Origin: Catenulispora sp. GP43
GTDB taxonomy: Bacteria > Actinomycetota > Actinomycetes > Streptomycetales > Catenulisporaceae
Direction of reading: 5' to 3'
NCBI RefSeq assembly: GCF_041260665.1
Contig: NZ_JBGCCT010000032.1
Location: 62,001 to 126,000, forward strand
DNA: 64,000 bases
Position 1 is the first letter of the stretch. Every line of letters starts with the position of its first letter. The translations under genes were made by a program, and so were the position numbers. Positions 44,121 to 52,405 of this stretch are shown here, one piece after another. The notes below the pieces were generated by a model, which had not been told where the DNA came from, ran no database searches, and worked only from the letters and a program-made list of their open reading frames with translations.

Positions 44121-45365
44121 ATGCCCGCGCCCACCAGCCCCGCCAGCGCCCGCCCCGCGGACCGCGACGGAAGTGACAGCCGCAACGCCCGCGCCGTCCC
44201 GAATCCCGCCCGCCAGGCCAGCATCCGCAACGCCAACCTGGCGCTGCTGTACGGGCTGATCCTGGACGCCCCGGCCCCGCTGTCCCGCGCGGCGCTGGCC
44301 GCGGCCACCGGCGTCACCCGCGCCACCGCCTCCGCCCTGGCCGACGCGCTGCTGGAGGCCGGCCTGGTCGCCGAGGTGTCGCCGCCGCCGGCCACCGGCG
44401 CGGGCCGGCCGGCCGCCGGCCTGGTCCCGGCCGCCGACGGCCCGGCCGGGCTCGGGCTGGAGATCAACGTGGACTACCTGGCGGCCTGCGTGGTGGACCT
44501 GACCGGCACGGTGCGCGCCACCGTCATATCGCCCGGGGACCAGCGCGGCCGCGCGGTGCCCGAGGTGCTGGCCGACCTGGCCGATCTGGCCCGGCAGGCC
44601 GAAGCGGAGGCCGGACTGACCGTCGCCGGCGCGGCGGTCGCGGTCCCGGGCCTGGTCGAGGCGCCGCACGGCCGGATCCGCAGCGCGCCGAACCTGGTGT
44701 GGCGGGACGTGGAGATCGGGGCCGAGCTGCGGCGGGCGCTGCCGGAGGCGCCGTTCGAGCCGGTGGTCGGGAACGAGGCGGACTTCGCGGCGCTGGCCGA
44801 GGCGCACGGGGTGGGGTCCGACCCGGATGCCGGTGAGGGCGATCGCGATGGCGCCGGCAATGGCGCCAACCCGCCGCCGGCATTGACCGACTTCCTTTAT
44901 GTCTCCGGCGAGATCGGCGTCGGCGCGGGCGTCATCCTGGACCGCGAGTTGTTCCGGGGCGCGCGGGGATGGGCCGGGGAGATCGGGCACGTCACGGTCG
45001 AACCCGACGGGGCCCAGTGCCGGTGTGGTGCCCGGGGGTGCCTGGAGACGGTCGCCGGCCTGGAGGCGTTACGGCGCGACCGGCCCGAGGCCGCGGCTTC
45101 GGCGCTCGGGCGTGCGGCTGCCGCCGCGGTCAATCTCTTCGACCTGCCGGCGGTCGTGCTCGGCGGCGTCTACGCCCGGCCGGAGTTCGCCGCGCTGGTG
45201 CCCGGGGTTGAGAAGGCGCTGGCAGAGCATGTGGTCTCCGCGCGCTGGGCCCCGGTGGCGGTGCACGTGTCGCGGCGCGGGACCGCGGCGGCGGTGACCG
45301 GTGCGGCGACCGCCGTCATCCGGCGGGTGCACGCCGATCCGGCGGCCTGGATGGCGGCCCGCTGA
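44121..45365 (+). CDS. xylR: ROK-family xylose repressor (XylR-like)
   Basis: A 414-residue ROK regulator with N-terminal MarR-like winged helix (LALLYGLILDAPAPLSRAALAAATGVTRATASALADALLE spans ~30-70) and a C-terminal ROK fold with the zinc motif CRCGARGCLE and GEIGHVTVEP. It should repress xylAB, opening on xylose binding. The start is uncertain: ATG 44121 avoids the xylA -10/operator region, whereas ATG 44082 would place the codon inside it. Neither has a strong ribosome site, so a leaderless message is possible. A loop rich in Asp/Gly (SDPDAGEGDRDGAGNG) interrupts the ROK domain. Confidence 0.88.
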   Translation: MPAPTSPASARPADRDGSDSRNARAVPNPARQASIRNANLALLYGLILDAPAPLSRAALAAATGVTRATASALADALLEAGLVAEVSPPPATGAGRPAAGLVPAADGPAGLGLEINVDYLAACVVDLTGTVRATVISPGDQRGRAVPEVLADLADLARQAEAEAGLTVAGAAVAVPGLVEAPHGRIRSAPNLVWRDVEIGAELRRALPEAPFEPVVGNEADFAALAEAHGVGSDPDAGEGDRDGAGNGANPPPALTDFLYVSGEIGVGAGVILDRELFRGARGWAGEIGHVTVEPDGAQCRCGARGCLETVAGLEALRRDRPEAAASALGRAAAAAVNLFDLPAVVLGGVYARPEFAALVPGVEKALAEHVVSARWAPVAVHVSRRGTAAAVTGAATAVIRRVHADPAAWMAAR

Positions 45366-45402
45366 CCGCGCATCACCCTCTGCCGGCTCAGCCCTGAGCG
45401 CT

Positions 45403-45846
45403 TCACCCGTGGCCGACGAGGCGGGCCAACTCCCGGTCCAGGTTCAGGTACCCCGGCTCGGCACCGGCCGGGACGATCGCGTAGATGTGGCACAGGAACA
45501 GCCGCACCGCCGCCTGCGGCGTGATCACCAGGGCGGTCGAGGCGCCGCTGCGCAGCTCGATCATCAGATCGCCCGGGCCGAACGGCCAGACGCGTACGTC
45601 GCCTTCGCCGGTCGGGGTGTGCAGACCGTCGGTCAGCAGGTCGCGGGCGAAGACCCACTCGATGCCATCGACGATCTCCCCGTCCCCCTCCCCCTCCCCG
45701 TCCGCGCCGGGGTCGACGTCCAGGAAGGCCAGGCGCACCGCGAAGGGGTCGTCGGAGCGGTAGCGCAGCACGGCGGGCACCCCGGCCATGCGCTCGTCGG
45801 AGGTCACAACATGGGTCTTCAGTGGCTGTTCGTGAGTCGCGAGCAT
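45403..45846 (-). CDS. SsgA-family sporulation and cell-division protein
   Basis: A 147-residue SsgA-like protein. Family signs are RYRSDDPFAVRLAFLD, IEWVFARDLLTDGLHTPTGEGDVRVWP, and [12 protein letters not shown] at the end. SsgA-like proteins occur in sporulating actinomycetes and guide septum placement and spore maturation (for example SsgB with FtsZ). ATG 45846 follows AAGGAG at eight bases. A short acidic insert (GADGEGEGDGE) is unusual. It stands alone, converging on xylR. Which of the SsgA-G members it matches cannot be decided by eye. Confidence 0.88.
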   Translation of the reverse strand: MLATHEQPLKTHVVTSDERMAGVPAVLRYRSDDPFAVRLAFLDVDPGADGEGEGDGEIVDGIEWVFARDLLTDGLHTPTGEGDVRVWPFGPGDLMIELRSGASTALVITPQAAVRLFLCHIYAIVPAGAEPGYLNLDRELARLVGHG

Positions 45847-46305
45847 CGCTGTCACTCCTTGCTGTAGTGGTGCCATCACAACAAGGACTTGTTAAGGGAG
45901 CATGACCTTACGCGGCTTTCGCCCGATTTCTTTGTGATCTGCACCATACGGGAAAGAAGACGGGCCTTCGGTACCATCGGTTACGTACAGCAACGATGTG
46001 GGTTGTGGCCGTGACCGAAGCCGCCGGCACCGACGACAGCCCAGGTCCCCGCCGCATCACAGCCTTCTGCTACCCCCGTCTCGGCTCCGACATCGAGCAC
46101 TGCGACTCCGGCCACCCCGCAGCCTTCGACCCCCTCGGACCAAAACATCGACGTGACCGTCACCCCGGACCCACAGCACCCCGTGACAGTCACCGCGCAC
46201 CTTTCCTCGAAGTCACCCGGATGACGGCGACCGGCAGGACACGCCCTCGGCCCCGATGAGTTGCTGGGTGGGGGGCCGGCTCGACCCGAAGGAGGTCTTG
46301 AGGCG
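45847..46305. other. Intergenic region upstream of the SsgA-like gene
   Basis: 459 bases. AACAAG-GA-CTTGTT (45880-45893) is an inverted repeat about 35 bases before the SsgA-like start, and 45890-45990 is markedly A+T-rich, so this is the probable promoter zone. A short open frame at 45996-46259 has no family features and lacks a ribosome site. The AAGGAGG for the next gene is at the right end. Confidence 0.5.
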
Positions 46306-46719
46306 ATGTCCAAGTCGACCAAGAAGAACGAAGGCAGCGGTGAGCACGTCGCGAAGTCCGACGTGCGCCACCGGTACAAGGTGACCGAGTTCGCCGACTT
46401 CACGCGGCGTGAGACGAAGCCCGACGGCACGGAGAAACTCATGCCGCGCGTGGCCGTCCTGTCCCCGATGAACGGGGGTAAACAGGTGCGGGCCTACGTC
46501 CCGGGCAACCTCGACGAGCCGCTGGAGGTGGGCTCGGTCGTGATGTGCCGGCCGCATGACAAGCCGACTAAGGGCGACGGACCGCCGGTGAAGTTCCGGA
46601 TCACCAACGTCGTCGGCGCCGGCTCCGCGTCCGACACGCTCAGCGCCGCGCAGAACGCGCAACTCGCGGACGGTGTCGGGGCCTCGGCGATGGAGCCGAG
46701 GCAGGCCGCCCGACGGTGA
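46306..46719 (+). CDS. Hypothetical protein, charged
   Basis: A 137-residue soluble protein, not recognised. It begins with a Lys/Ser-rich tail (SKSTKKNEGSGEH), then a likely beta-rich core (RYKVTEFADFTRRETKPDG, RAYVPGNLDEPLEVGSVVMC), which by pattern could be an OB- or SH3-like barrel. It ends Ala-rich. AAGGAGG ten bases before the ATG and the codon bias support a real gene. It stands alone and is followed by a strong hairpin. No function proposed. Confidence 0.7.
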   Translation: MSKSTKKNEGSGEHVAKSDVRHRYKVTEFADFTRRETKPDGTEKLMPRVAVLSPMNGGKQVRAYVPGNLDEPLEVGSVVMCRPHDKPTKGDGPPVKFRITNVVGAGSASDTLSAAQNAQLADGVGASAMEPRQAARR

Positions 46720-46736
46720 GCTGAGCGGGGCACGAC

Positions 46737-46766
46737 TCCGGGGCGTCCCGCAGGGGGCGCCCCGGA
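46737..46766. terminator. Terminator between the hypothetical and DUF3817 genes
   Basis: TCCGGGGCG and CGCCCCGGA form a perfect 9-bp stem around a 12-base loop, 18 bases after one stop and 16 bases from the converging one. Confidence 0.7.
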
Positions 46767-46781
46767 CTCACGCCCCTGATA

Positions 46782-47057
46782 TCAGGACTCATCGGCAGCG
46801 GCCGGCGTCGTCGCCAACAGCCGGAGGACCAGGTAGCCCCCGACTCCCGGCAACAGCGCCGCGAGTTTGGCGGCCCGAGGCGCGCCGCCGTTGCGCCACG
46901 TCGCCAGGACGATGACGAGGTACGCGCAGCCGTGGGTCGGGCCGACCACCGAGGCGACCGGCTGGAGGTTCACGGTGGCGAGGTTGGCGAACAACACCAC
47001 CAGCGTGACGAGCTCGACCAGGGCCGCGATCCGGAAGGAGCGGGTCAGCATGGTCAC
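46782..47057 (-). CDS. Small DUF3817-type membrane protein
   Basis: A 91-residue integral membrane protein with three hydrophobic segments (IAALVELVTLVVLFANLA, CAYLVIVLA, AKLAALLPGVGGYLVL). The pattern with an N-terminal ELVT and central GPTHGCAYL is that of DUF3817. The GTG start at 47057 overlaps the preceding membrane gene's stop (GTGA); an ATG follows at 47051. Function unknown. Confidence 0.75.
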   Translation of the reverse strand: MTMLTRSFRIAALVELVTLVVLFANLATVNLQPVASVVGPTHGCAYLVIVLATWRNGGAPRAAKLAALLPGVGGYLVLRLLATTPAAADES

Positions 47058-47548
47058 GCCCCCGTCGTCGAGCCGGGGCGCACGATCATCAGGATCGTGA
47101 CAGTCGCCCAGAGCAGGTTGAAGATGCCGGTCGCGGCGGCCAGCCGGGCGGCGATCCGGACAGCGGGACCGGCCTGAGGCGCCGGCGGCGTCCCCGGCGA
47201 TGGCGACGCCTCCGCCGCACCCAGCTCAGCCAGCGCATCCTGCTGCGCGGGCAGAATCCACATCGCGAGCACGCCTGCGGCCACGGCGGTCAGCCCGATG
47301 GCCGTGATCAGCCAGGCGCTGCCGAGAACGCCCATGTTGCTCGCGGTGGCGAACCCGAAGACGGGGACGGCGATGCCGACCCCCGCGTACACACGGCACA
47401 CGCGGTGAAGCAGGTGAAGCCCGGTCACGGCGCCGGAGTCCTCATGAGCGCGGCGCAGGGATCTGGGGAACATGCTCGCGGCGACGGCCACCGGCCCGAC
47501 CGCGATGATGGCTGCCAGGACGTGCAGCGACAGCAGGAATTTGGTCAC
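47054..47548 (-). CDS. Integral membrane protein, DUF2269-like
   Basis: A 164-residue protein with about four membrane helices: FLLSLHVLAAIIAVGPVAVAA at the start, VYAGVGIAVPVFGF, AWLITAIGLTAVAAGVLAMW, and a late IFNLLWATVTILMIV. The layout fits DUF2269 predicted membrane proteins. It is translationally coupled to the DUF3817 gene, so the two likely form one membrane unit. It diverges from the GlxA-type regulator, which may control it. GTG 47548 has only a weak ribosome site. Confidence 0.72.
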   Translation of the reverse strand: MTKFLLSLHVLAAIIAVGPVAVAASMFPRSLRRAHEDSGAVTGLHLLHRVCRVYAGVGIAVPVFGFATASNMGVLGSAWLITAIGLTAVAAGVLAMWILPAQQDALAELGAAEASPSPGTPPAPQAGPAVRIAARLAAATGIFNLLWATVTILMIVRPGSTTGA

Positions 47549-47710
47549 TTCGTGACGCTATCCGGCGTCCGCGGCTCGTCCCAGTGGCAATAGTGACAGG
47601 TTTCAACGGAAAAACGCCACACCGCATCCCATGGCTCTGAAGTGCGAGAATAGCGTGAGAACAAGCCCACCGAGCGTGTGCCGACGGCCACGCCACGATA
47701 GGTTCTCGCC

Positions 47711-48649
47711 ATGCACACCGTCGCCATCATCGCCCTGGACGGCGTGATCCCCTTCGACCTCGCGACGCCGATCGAGGTCTTCAACCGGGCCCGTCTGCCC
47801 GACGGACGGCCCGGCTACCAGGTGCGCGTGTGCGCCGAGCAGCCCGAGCTGAGCGCGGGAAGCTTCGCCCTGCGCGCGCCGTACGGCCTGGCGGCCCTCC
47901 AGGACGCGGACACGATCATCGTGCCCGGCATCGAGAACCCGCTGGCGCCGCTGCCGCCCGCCGTCGGCGAGGCGTTGCGCGCCGCCGCGGCGAACGGCAC
48001 CCGCATCGCCTCGATCTGCGTCGGAACCTTCCCGCTGGCCGCGACCGGCCTGCTCGACGGCCTGCGCGCCACCACGCACTGGCTCGCCGCCGACCAGCTC
48101 GCCGCCGCGCACCCGGCGATCGAGGTGGACGCCAGCGTGCTGTACGTGGACAACGGCCAGTTCCTCACCTCCGCCGGCGCGGCCGCGGGGCTGGACCTGT
48201 GCCTCCATATGATCCGCAAGGACTACGGCTCCGCGGTCGCCGCGCACTCGGCCCGCCTGTCGGTGATGCCGCTGGAACGCGAGGGCGGGCAGGCCCAGTT
48301 CATCGTCCTGGACCACTCCCCCGCACCCCAGGGCGGAACCCTGGAACCGCTGCTCGGCTGGCTCCAGGACAACCTGGGGCGCGACCTCACCCTCCCCGAC
48401 ATCGCGGCCGAGGCCGGCCTGAGCACCCGCACGCTGATCCGCCGGTTCCGCGAGCAGACCGGCACCACACCGCTCCAGTGGCTGCACCGGGCCCGCATCC
48501 GGCGCGCGCAGCACCTGCTGGAGACCACGCAGCACTCGGTCGAGCGGATCGCGGCCCAGGTGGGGTTCGGTTCGGCGACGGCGTTCCGCGACCGGTTCAA
48601 GCGGACGACGGGGACCAGCCCGAACGCGTACCGGCGGACCTTCAGCTGA
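47711..48649 (+). CDS. GlxA-type AraC regulator with DJ-1/PfpI domain
   Basis: A 312-residue regulator. Residues 1-190 form a DJ-1/PfpI amidotransferase-like sensor (HTVAIIALDGVIPFDLATPIEVF, ASICVGTFPLAATGLLDG with the nucleophile-elbow Cys). Residues ~215-312 form two AraC helix-turn-helices (LTLPDIAAEAGLSTRTLIRRF and VERIAAQVGFGSATAFRDRF). The sensor's ligand is unknown. It diverges from the DUF2269-DUF3817 membrane pair, its most likely target. Confidence 0.9.
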   Translation: MHTVAIIALDGVIPFDLATPIEVFNRARLPDGRPGYQVRVCAEQPELSAGSFALRAPYGLAALQDADTIIVPGIENPLAPLPPAVGEALRAAAANGTRIASICVGTFPLAATGLLDGLRATTHWLAADQLAAAHPAIEVDASVLYVDNGQFLTSAGAAAGLDLCLHMIRKDYGSAVAAHSARLSVMPLEREGGQAQFIVLDHSPAPQGGTLEPLLGWLQDNLGRDLTLPDIAAEAGLSTRTLIRRFREQTGTTPLQWLHRARIRRAQHLLETTQHSVERIAAQVGFGSATAFRDRFKRTTGTSPNAYRRTFS

Positions 48650-48660
48650 CGTCGCGGGCT

Positions 48661-48700
48661 CCGCGCGGGGCCGTACGGCGCCGCGCGGGGCCGCACGGCG
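48661..48700. repeat. 20-bp tandem duplication
   Basis: Two adjacent 20-base copies of CCGCGCGGGGCCG(T/C)ACGGCG, differing at one base, immediately after the GlxA-type gene. The GC-rich copies can also fold and may help termination. Confidence 0.8.
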
Positions 48701-48907
48701 CCACCCGCCCCACGGCTCGGCGGCGGCGCAGGTCAGCGGCCCGAGCCGGGCCCGCCGAGGCGGCCGCGGCACCCCGCCGCGATCGCACTGATCATCGAAT
48801 CCCCGCCCCCGCGACCACGCACCAGCCCCCTCTGAAGCGCGAACAACCCTTATGGCCCTCTCCAACTGGCGCCCCACCCGAAGTGGATCTCTAGTGGGAA
48901 AACAGTA

Positions 48908-48929
48908 GGCCGCCGAAAAGCCGGCGGCC
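48908..48929 (+). promoter_or_regulatory. Leader hairpin before xylF
   Basis: GGCCGCCG-AAAAGC-CGGCGGCC, an 8-bp stem right before the GGGAGAGAAG ribosome site of xylF. It could stabilise the message or tune translation. The remaining 48701-48907 shows no gene and no clear promoter to my eye. Confidence 0.45.
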
Positions 48930-48949
48930 GGGAGAGAAGTGAGCGCATC

Positions 48950-50038
48950 ATGCGACACCTGCGTCCGGCCCGGGCCGCTGGGATCGTGCTCGCCGCGGCC
49001 GTGCTGGCCGCCACCGCCGCCGGTTGCGGCAGTGCCAAGAGCTCGAGCAACTCCAGCTCGTCCGGCGGCACCGCGACCGGCTCGAATGCGAGCACCCGCA
49101 TCGGCATCCTGCTGCCGGAATCCAAGACCACTCGGTACGAGGCGTTCGACAAGCCGTATCTGGAGCAGGAGCTCCAGGCCCGGCTGCCCGGCGTGAACAT
49201 CGACTACTACAACGCCGGACAGGACGCCACGGTCCAGCAGACCCAGGTCGACACCGCCCTGACCAAGGGCGACAAGGTGCTGATCCTGGACGCCGTGGAC
49301 TCCAAGTCGATCCAGGCCTCGGTCCAGAAGGCACACGACGCCGGCGTCAAGGTCGTCGCCTACGACCGGCTCGCCCAGGGCCCGGTCGACGCCTACGTCT
49401 CCTTCGACAACGTGAAGGTCGGCGAACTGCAGGGCACCGCCCTGCTGACCGCGCTGGGCGCGAACGCCGCGAACCACCAGATCGTGATGATCAACGGCTC
49501 GCCCACCGACCCGAACGCCGCCCAGTTCAAGCAGGGCGCGATGAACGCGCTCAACGGCAAGGTCAAGATCGGCAAGGAGTACGACACCCCGAACTGGGAC
49601 CCGAACACCGCCAACCAGGAGATGGCCGGTGCCATCACCGCCCTGGGCGCGGCGAACATCCAGGGCGTCTACTCCGCCAACGACGGCATGGCCGCCGGTA
49701 TCTCCACCGCGCTGCAGGCCGGCGGGCTGCACGGCATCCCGCTGACCGGACAGGACGCGCAGCTCGACGCGCTGCAGCGGATCCAGGCCGGCAACCAGAC
49801 CATGACGGTCTACAAGCCGTACAAGCCGGAGGCCGTCGCGGCCGCCGACGTGGCCGCCGAGTTCGCGCAGGGCAAGACCCCCGGCACGAACCTGCTGCCG
49901 ACGACCCAGACCAACGGCTCCGGGAACACCGTCCCGTCCAAGCTGCTGACCCCGATCGTCGTGGACAAGAACAACATGTGCACCACCGTCGTGAAGGACG
50001 GCCTGTACACCGCCGCGCAGATCGGCATCACCTGCTGA
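48950..50038 (+). CDS. xylF: Sugar ABC transporter substrate-binding lipoprotein (XylF-like)
   Basis: A 362-residue lipoprotein: signal peptide with lipobox ATAAGC (Cys ~26), a Ser-rich spacer, then a periplasmic-binding fold of the ribose/xylose group (RIGILLPESKTTRYEAFDKPYLEQEL, YNAGQDATVQQTQVDTALTKGDKVLIL, GQDAQLDALQRIQAGNQTMTVYKP). These match XylF better than RbsB. It captures D-xylose, or a related pentose, outside the membrane. It heads xylFGH and links to the nearby xylAB. Confidence 0.88.
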   Translation: MRHLRPARAAGIVLAAAVLAATAAGCGSAKSSSNSSSSGGTATGSNASTRIGILLPESKTTRYEAFDKPYLEQELQARLPGVNIDYYNAGQDATVQQTQVDTALTKGDKVLILDAVDSKSIQASVQKAHDAGVKVVAYDRLAQGPVDAYVSFDNVKVGELQGTALLTALGANAANHQIVMINGSPTDPNAAQFKQGAMNALNGKVKIGKEYDTPNWDPNTANQEMAGAITALGAANIQGVYSANDGMAAGISTALQAGGLHGIPLTGQDAQLDALQRIQAGNQTMTVYKPYKPEAVAAADVAAEFAQGKTPGTNLLPTTQTNGSGNTVPSKLLTPIVVDKNNMCTTVVKDGLYTAAQIGITC

Positions 50039-50097
50039 TCAGCACGCCGTAGACAGTCTCCTGCCGAGCTCCGAACCGACGTGGAGGTAGCACCCCT

Positions 50098-50886
50098 ATG
50101 TTCGATCCCAGTTCGCAACCCGTGCTGGAACTGCGCGGGGTGTCCAAACGGTTCGGGGCCGTGCAGGCCCTCACGGGCGTCGACCTCGACGTGCACGCCG
50201 GCGAGGTCGTCGCCCTGGTCGGGGACAACGGCGCCGGCAAGTCCACCCTGGTGAAGACCATCTCCGGAGTGAACCAGCCCGACCAGGGCGAAATCGTCTG
50301 GCAGGGCGGCGCGGTCTCCGTCAAAGGCCCGCACGACGCCCAGAAGCTGGGCATCGCGACCGTCTACCAGGACCTGGCGCTGGCCGACAACCTGGACGTG
50401 GTCGGCAACCTGTTCCTGGGCAACGAGATCACCAAGGCCGGGGTCCTGGACGAGATCGCCATGGAGGGCCGCTCCCGGGAACTCCTGCAGACGCTGTCGA
50501 TCCGCATCCCCAGCGTCCGCATCCCGGTCGCCTCGCTGTCCGGTGGCCAGCGCCAGACCGTGGCCATCGCCCGCTCGCTGATCGGCGAGCCCAAGGTCGT
50601 GCTGCTCGACGAACCCACCGCCGCCCTCGGCGTGGAGCAGACCGCACAAGTGCTGGACCTGGTCGAGCGGCTGCGCGACCGGGGCCTGGGGGTGATCCTG
50701 ATCAGCCACAGCATGGAAGACGTGATGGCCGTCGCCGACACGGTCGCGGTGCTGCGGCTGGGACGGAACAACGGGATCTTCGAGCGGCGGCAGACCAACC
50801 AGGAGCAGATCATCTCGGCGATCACCGGCGCCACCGACAACGCCGTCACCCGGCGGGCGGCACGCCACGCGGAGGGACAGGAATGA
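50098..50886 (+). CDS. xylG: Sugar ABC transporter ATPase, single-domain (XylG-like)
   Basis: A 262-residue ATPase with Walker A GDNGAGKST, signature LSGGQRQTVAIAR, Walker B VVLLDEPTAALG and the switch His in ILISHSMEDV. E. coli XylG/RbsA have two fused ATPase halves (~500 residues); this one has a single half, so it must act as a homodimer. The stop overlaps the permease ATG (ATGA). GGAGG lies ten bases before the start. Confidence 0.92.
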   Translation: MFDPSSQPVLELRGVSKRFGAVQALTGVDLDVHAGEVVALVGDNGAGKSTLVKTISGVNQPDQGEIVWQGGAVSVKGPHDAQKLGIATVYQDLALADNLDVVGNLFLGNEITKAGVLDEIAMEGRSRELLQTLSIRIPSVRIPVASLSGGQRQTVAIARSLIGEPKVVLLDEPTAALGVEQTAQVLDLVERLRDRGLGVILISHSMEDVMAVADTVAVLRLGRNNGIFERRQTNQEQIISAITGATDNAVTRRAARHAEGQE

Positions 50887-52385
50887 GCCAGGACCCGAAC
50901 ACCGGCGGTGCCGGCGGCGGCAGCGGCGAGGACCGCCGTGGGCGCGAAGGCAAGGACGCCCCGCTGATGGGCCCGGCCGGCGCCGGCGACTACGCCGGCG
51001 AGGAGGCTGCGGCCCCGGCCGGCGGCGGCACGGTCAGCGGGAAGGTCGAGGAACTGCTGGCCGCCGGCGTCGCCCCGTCCGAGGTCACCAACCGGGTGGC
51101 GAAGGAGACCGGGGAGTCCAAGGAGGCCGTCCGGGAGATCGTCGAGACCATGGTCCCGGCCGCCGGCTCGGCCGCCGACCCGCGGCTGATGGCCCGGGAA
51201 CAAGGCCTTTCCGGCTACTGGAACGAGTTCATGCGCCGGGTCAAGGGCGGCGAACTCGGCTCGCTCCCGATGATCATCGCCCTGGCGGTCATCTGGATCG
51301 TGTTCTACAGCCTGAACAGCACGTTCCTGTCGGCGCAGAACCTGTCCAACCTCTCCCAGCAGATCGTCGGCACCGGCATGATCGCCCTCGGCGTGGTGTT
51401 CGTCCTGCTGCTCGGCGAGATCGACCTGTCGGTGGGCTCGGTGTCGGGCCTGGCCGCGGCGGTGTTCGCGGTGGAGTCGGTGAACAACGGCGTCAACGAG
51501 TATCTGGCGCTGATCCTGGCGCTGGTCACCGGTATCGCCACCGGATTCATCCAGGGCTTCTTCTTCGCCAGGATCGGCGTGCCCGCATTCGTCGTCACCC
51601 TGGCCGGCTTCCTGTTCTGGAACGGCCTGATGCTCAACATCCTGGGCGCCACCGGCACCGTCAACCTGCCCCCCACCAGCATCGTCTCCAGGCTCTACAA
51701 CACCATCTACGGCCAGCAGATCGCCGCTTACGGAGCCGCGGCGATCGGCGTCGTACTCTACGCGGCGGTGGCGATGTACGGCCGCGCGCGCCGGATGCGG
51801 GCCAAGGTACCGGCGCCGCCGGTCGGCGAGATCGCCGCCCGAGTCATCCTGCTGGCGATCGTCGCCTTCCTCGCCGCCTACGTGTTCAACGAGTACAAGG
51901 GCCTGCCGCTGGCGCCGCTGATCTTCCTGATCTTCATCGTGGTCGGCGACTTCATCCTGCGCCGCACGGTCTACGGCCGCCGCATCTTCGCGGTCGGCGG
52001 CAGCATCGAGGCCGCGCGCCGGGCCGGCATCAGCGTGCCGTTCATCCGCCTGACGGTCTTCTCGATCTGCGGCCTCATGGCCGCGGTCGGCGGCCTGTTC
52101 CTGGCCGGCCAGATCGAATCCGCCTCCCAGACCTCCGGCGGCGGCAACCTGCTGGTGAACGCGATCGCCGCGGCGGTCATCGGCGGCACCAGCCTGTTCG
52201 GCGGACGCGGCAAGACCTGGTCGGCACTGCTCGGTGCGCTGGTCATCGGCTCGATCCAGTCCGGCATGAACATCCAGGGCCTGTCGAACAGCATCCAGTA
52301 CATGGTCACCGGCGCCGTGCTGCTGGCCGCGGTGGTCATCGACGCGGTGGCGCGGCGGACGCAGAAGGCGAGCGGGCGGGTCTAG
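50883..52385 (+). CDS. xylH: Sugar ABC transporter permease (XylH-like)
   Basis: A 500-residue BPD_transp_2 permease with about ten to twelve membrane helices from residue ~118, including GVVFVLLLGEIDLSVGSVSGLAAA and AVIGGTSLFGGRGKTWSALLGALVIGSIQ, both diagnostic of ribose/xylose permeases. The first ~115 residues are cytoplasmic, Gly-rich then helical (VEELLAAGVAPSEVTNRVAKE), an actinobacterial extension absent from E. coli XylH (393 residues). It is coupled to xylG. Confidence 0.92.
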   Translation: MSQDPNTGGAGGGSGEDRRGREGKDAPLMGPAGAGDYAGEEAAAPAGGGTVSGKVEELLAAGVAPSEVTNRVAKETGESKEAVREIVETMVPAAGSAADPRLMAREQGLSGYWNEFMRRVKGGELGSLPMIIALAVIWIVFYSLNSTFLSAQNLSNLSQQIVGTGMIALGVVFVLLLGEIDLSVGSVSGLAAAVFAVESVNNGVNEYLALILALVTGIATGFIQGFFFARIGVPAFVVTLAGFLFWNGLMLNILGATGTVNLPPTSIVSRLYNTIYGQQIAAYGAAAIGVVLYAAVAMYGRARRMRAKVPAPPVGEIAARVILLAIVAFLAAYVFNEYKGLPLAPLIFLIFIVVGDFILRRTVYGRRIFAVGGSIEAARRAGISVPFIRLTVFSICGLMAAVGGLFLAGQIESASQTSGGGNLLVNAIAAAVIGGTSLFGGRGKTWSALLGALVIGSIQSGMNIQGLSNSIQYMVTGAVLLAAVVIDAVARRTQKASGRV

Positions 52386-52405
52386 CCGCCGGCGGTCGGG
52401 GCCGG

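Noticed and set aside
45996-46259. 87-codon open frame on the plus strand
   Set aside because: His/Pro/Arg-rich without domain features, weak start context, and the overlapping minus-strand frame is as long. Treated as non-coding.
52386-52405. Terminator between xylH and the PucR gene
   Set aside because: TAGCCG...CGGCTA pairing exists around the gap but the stem is short and lies largely inside the coding ends; not convincing.
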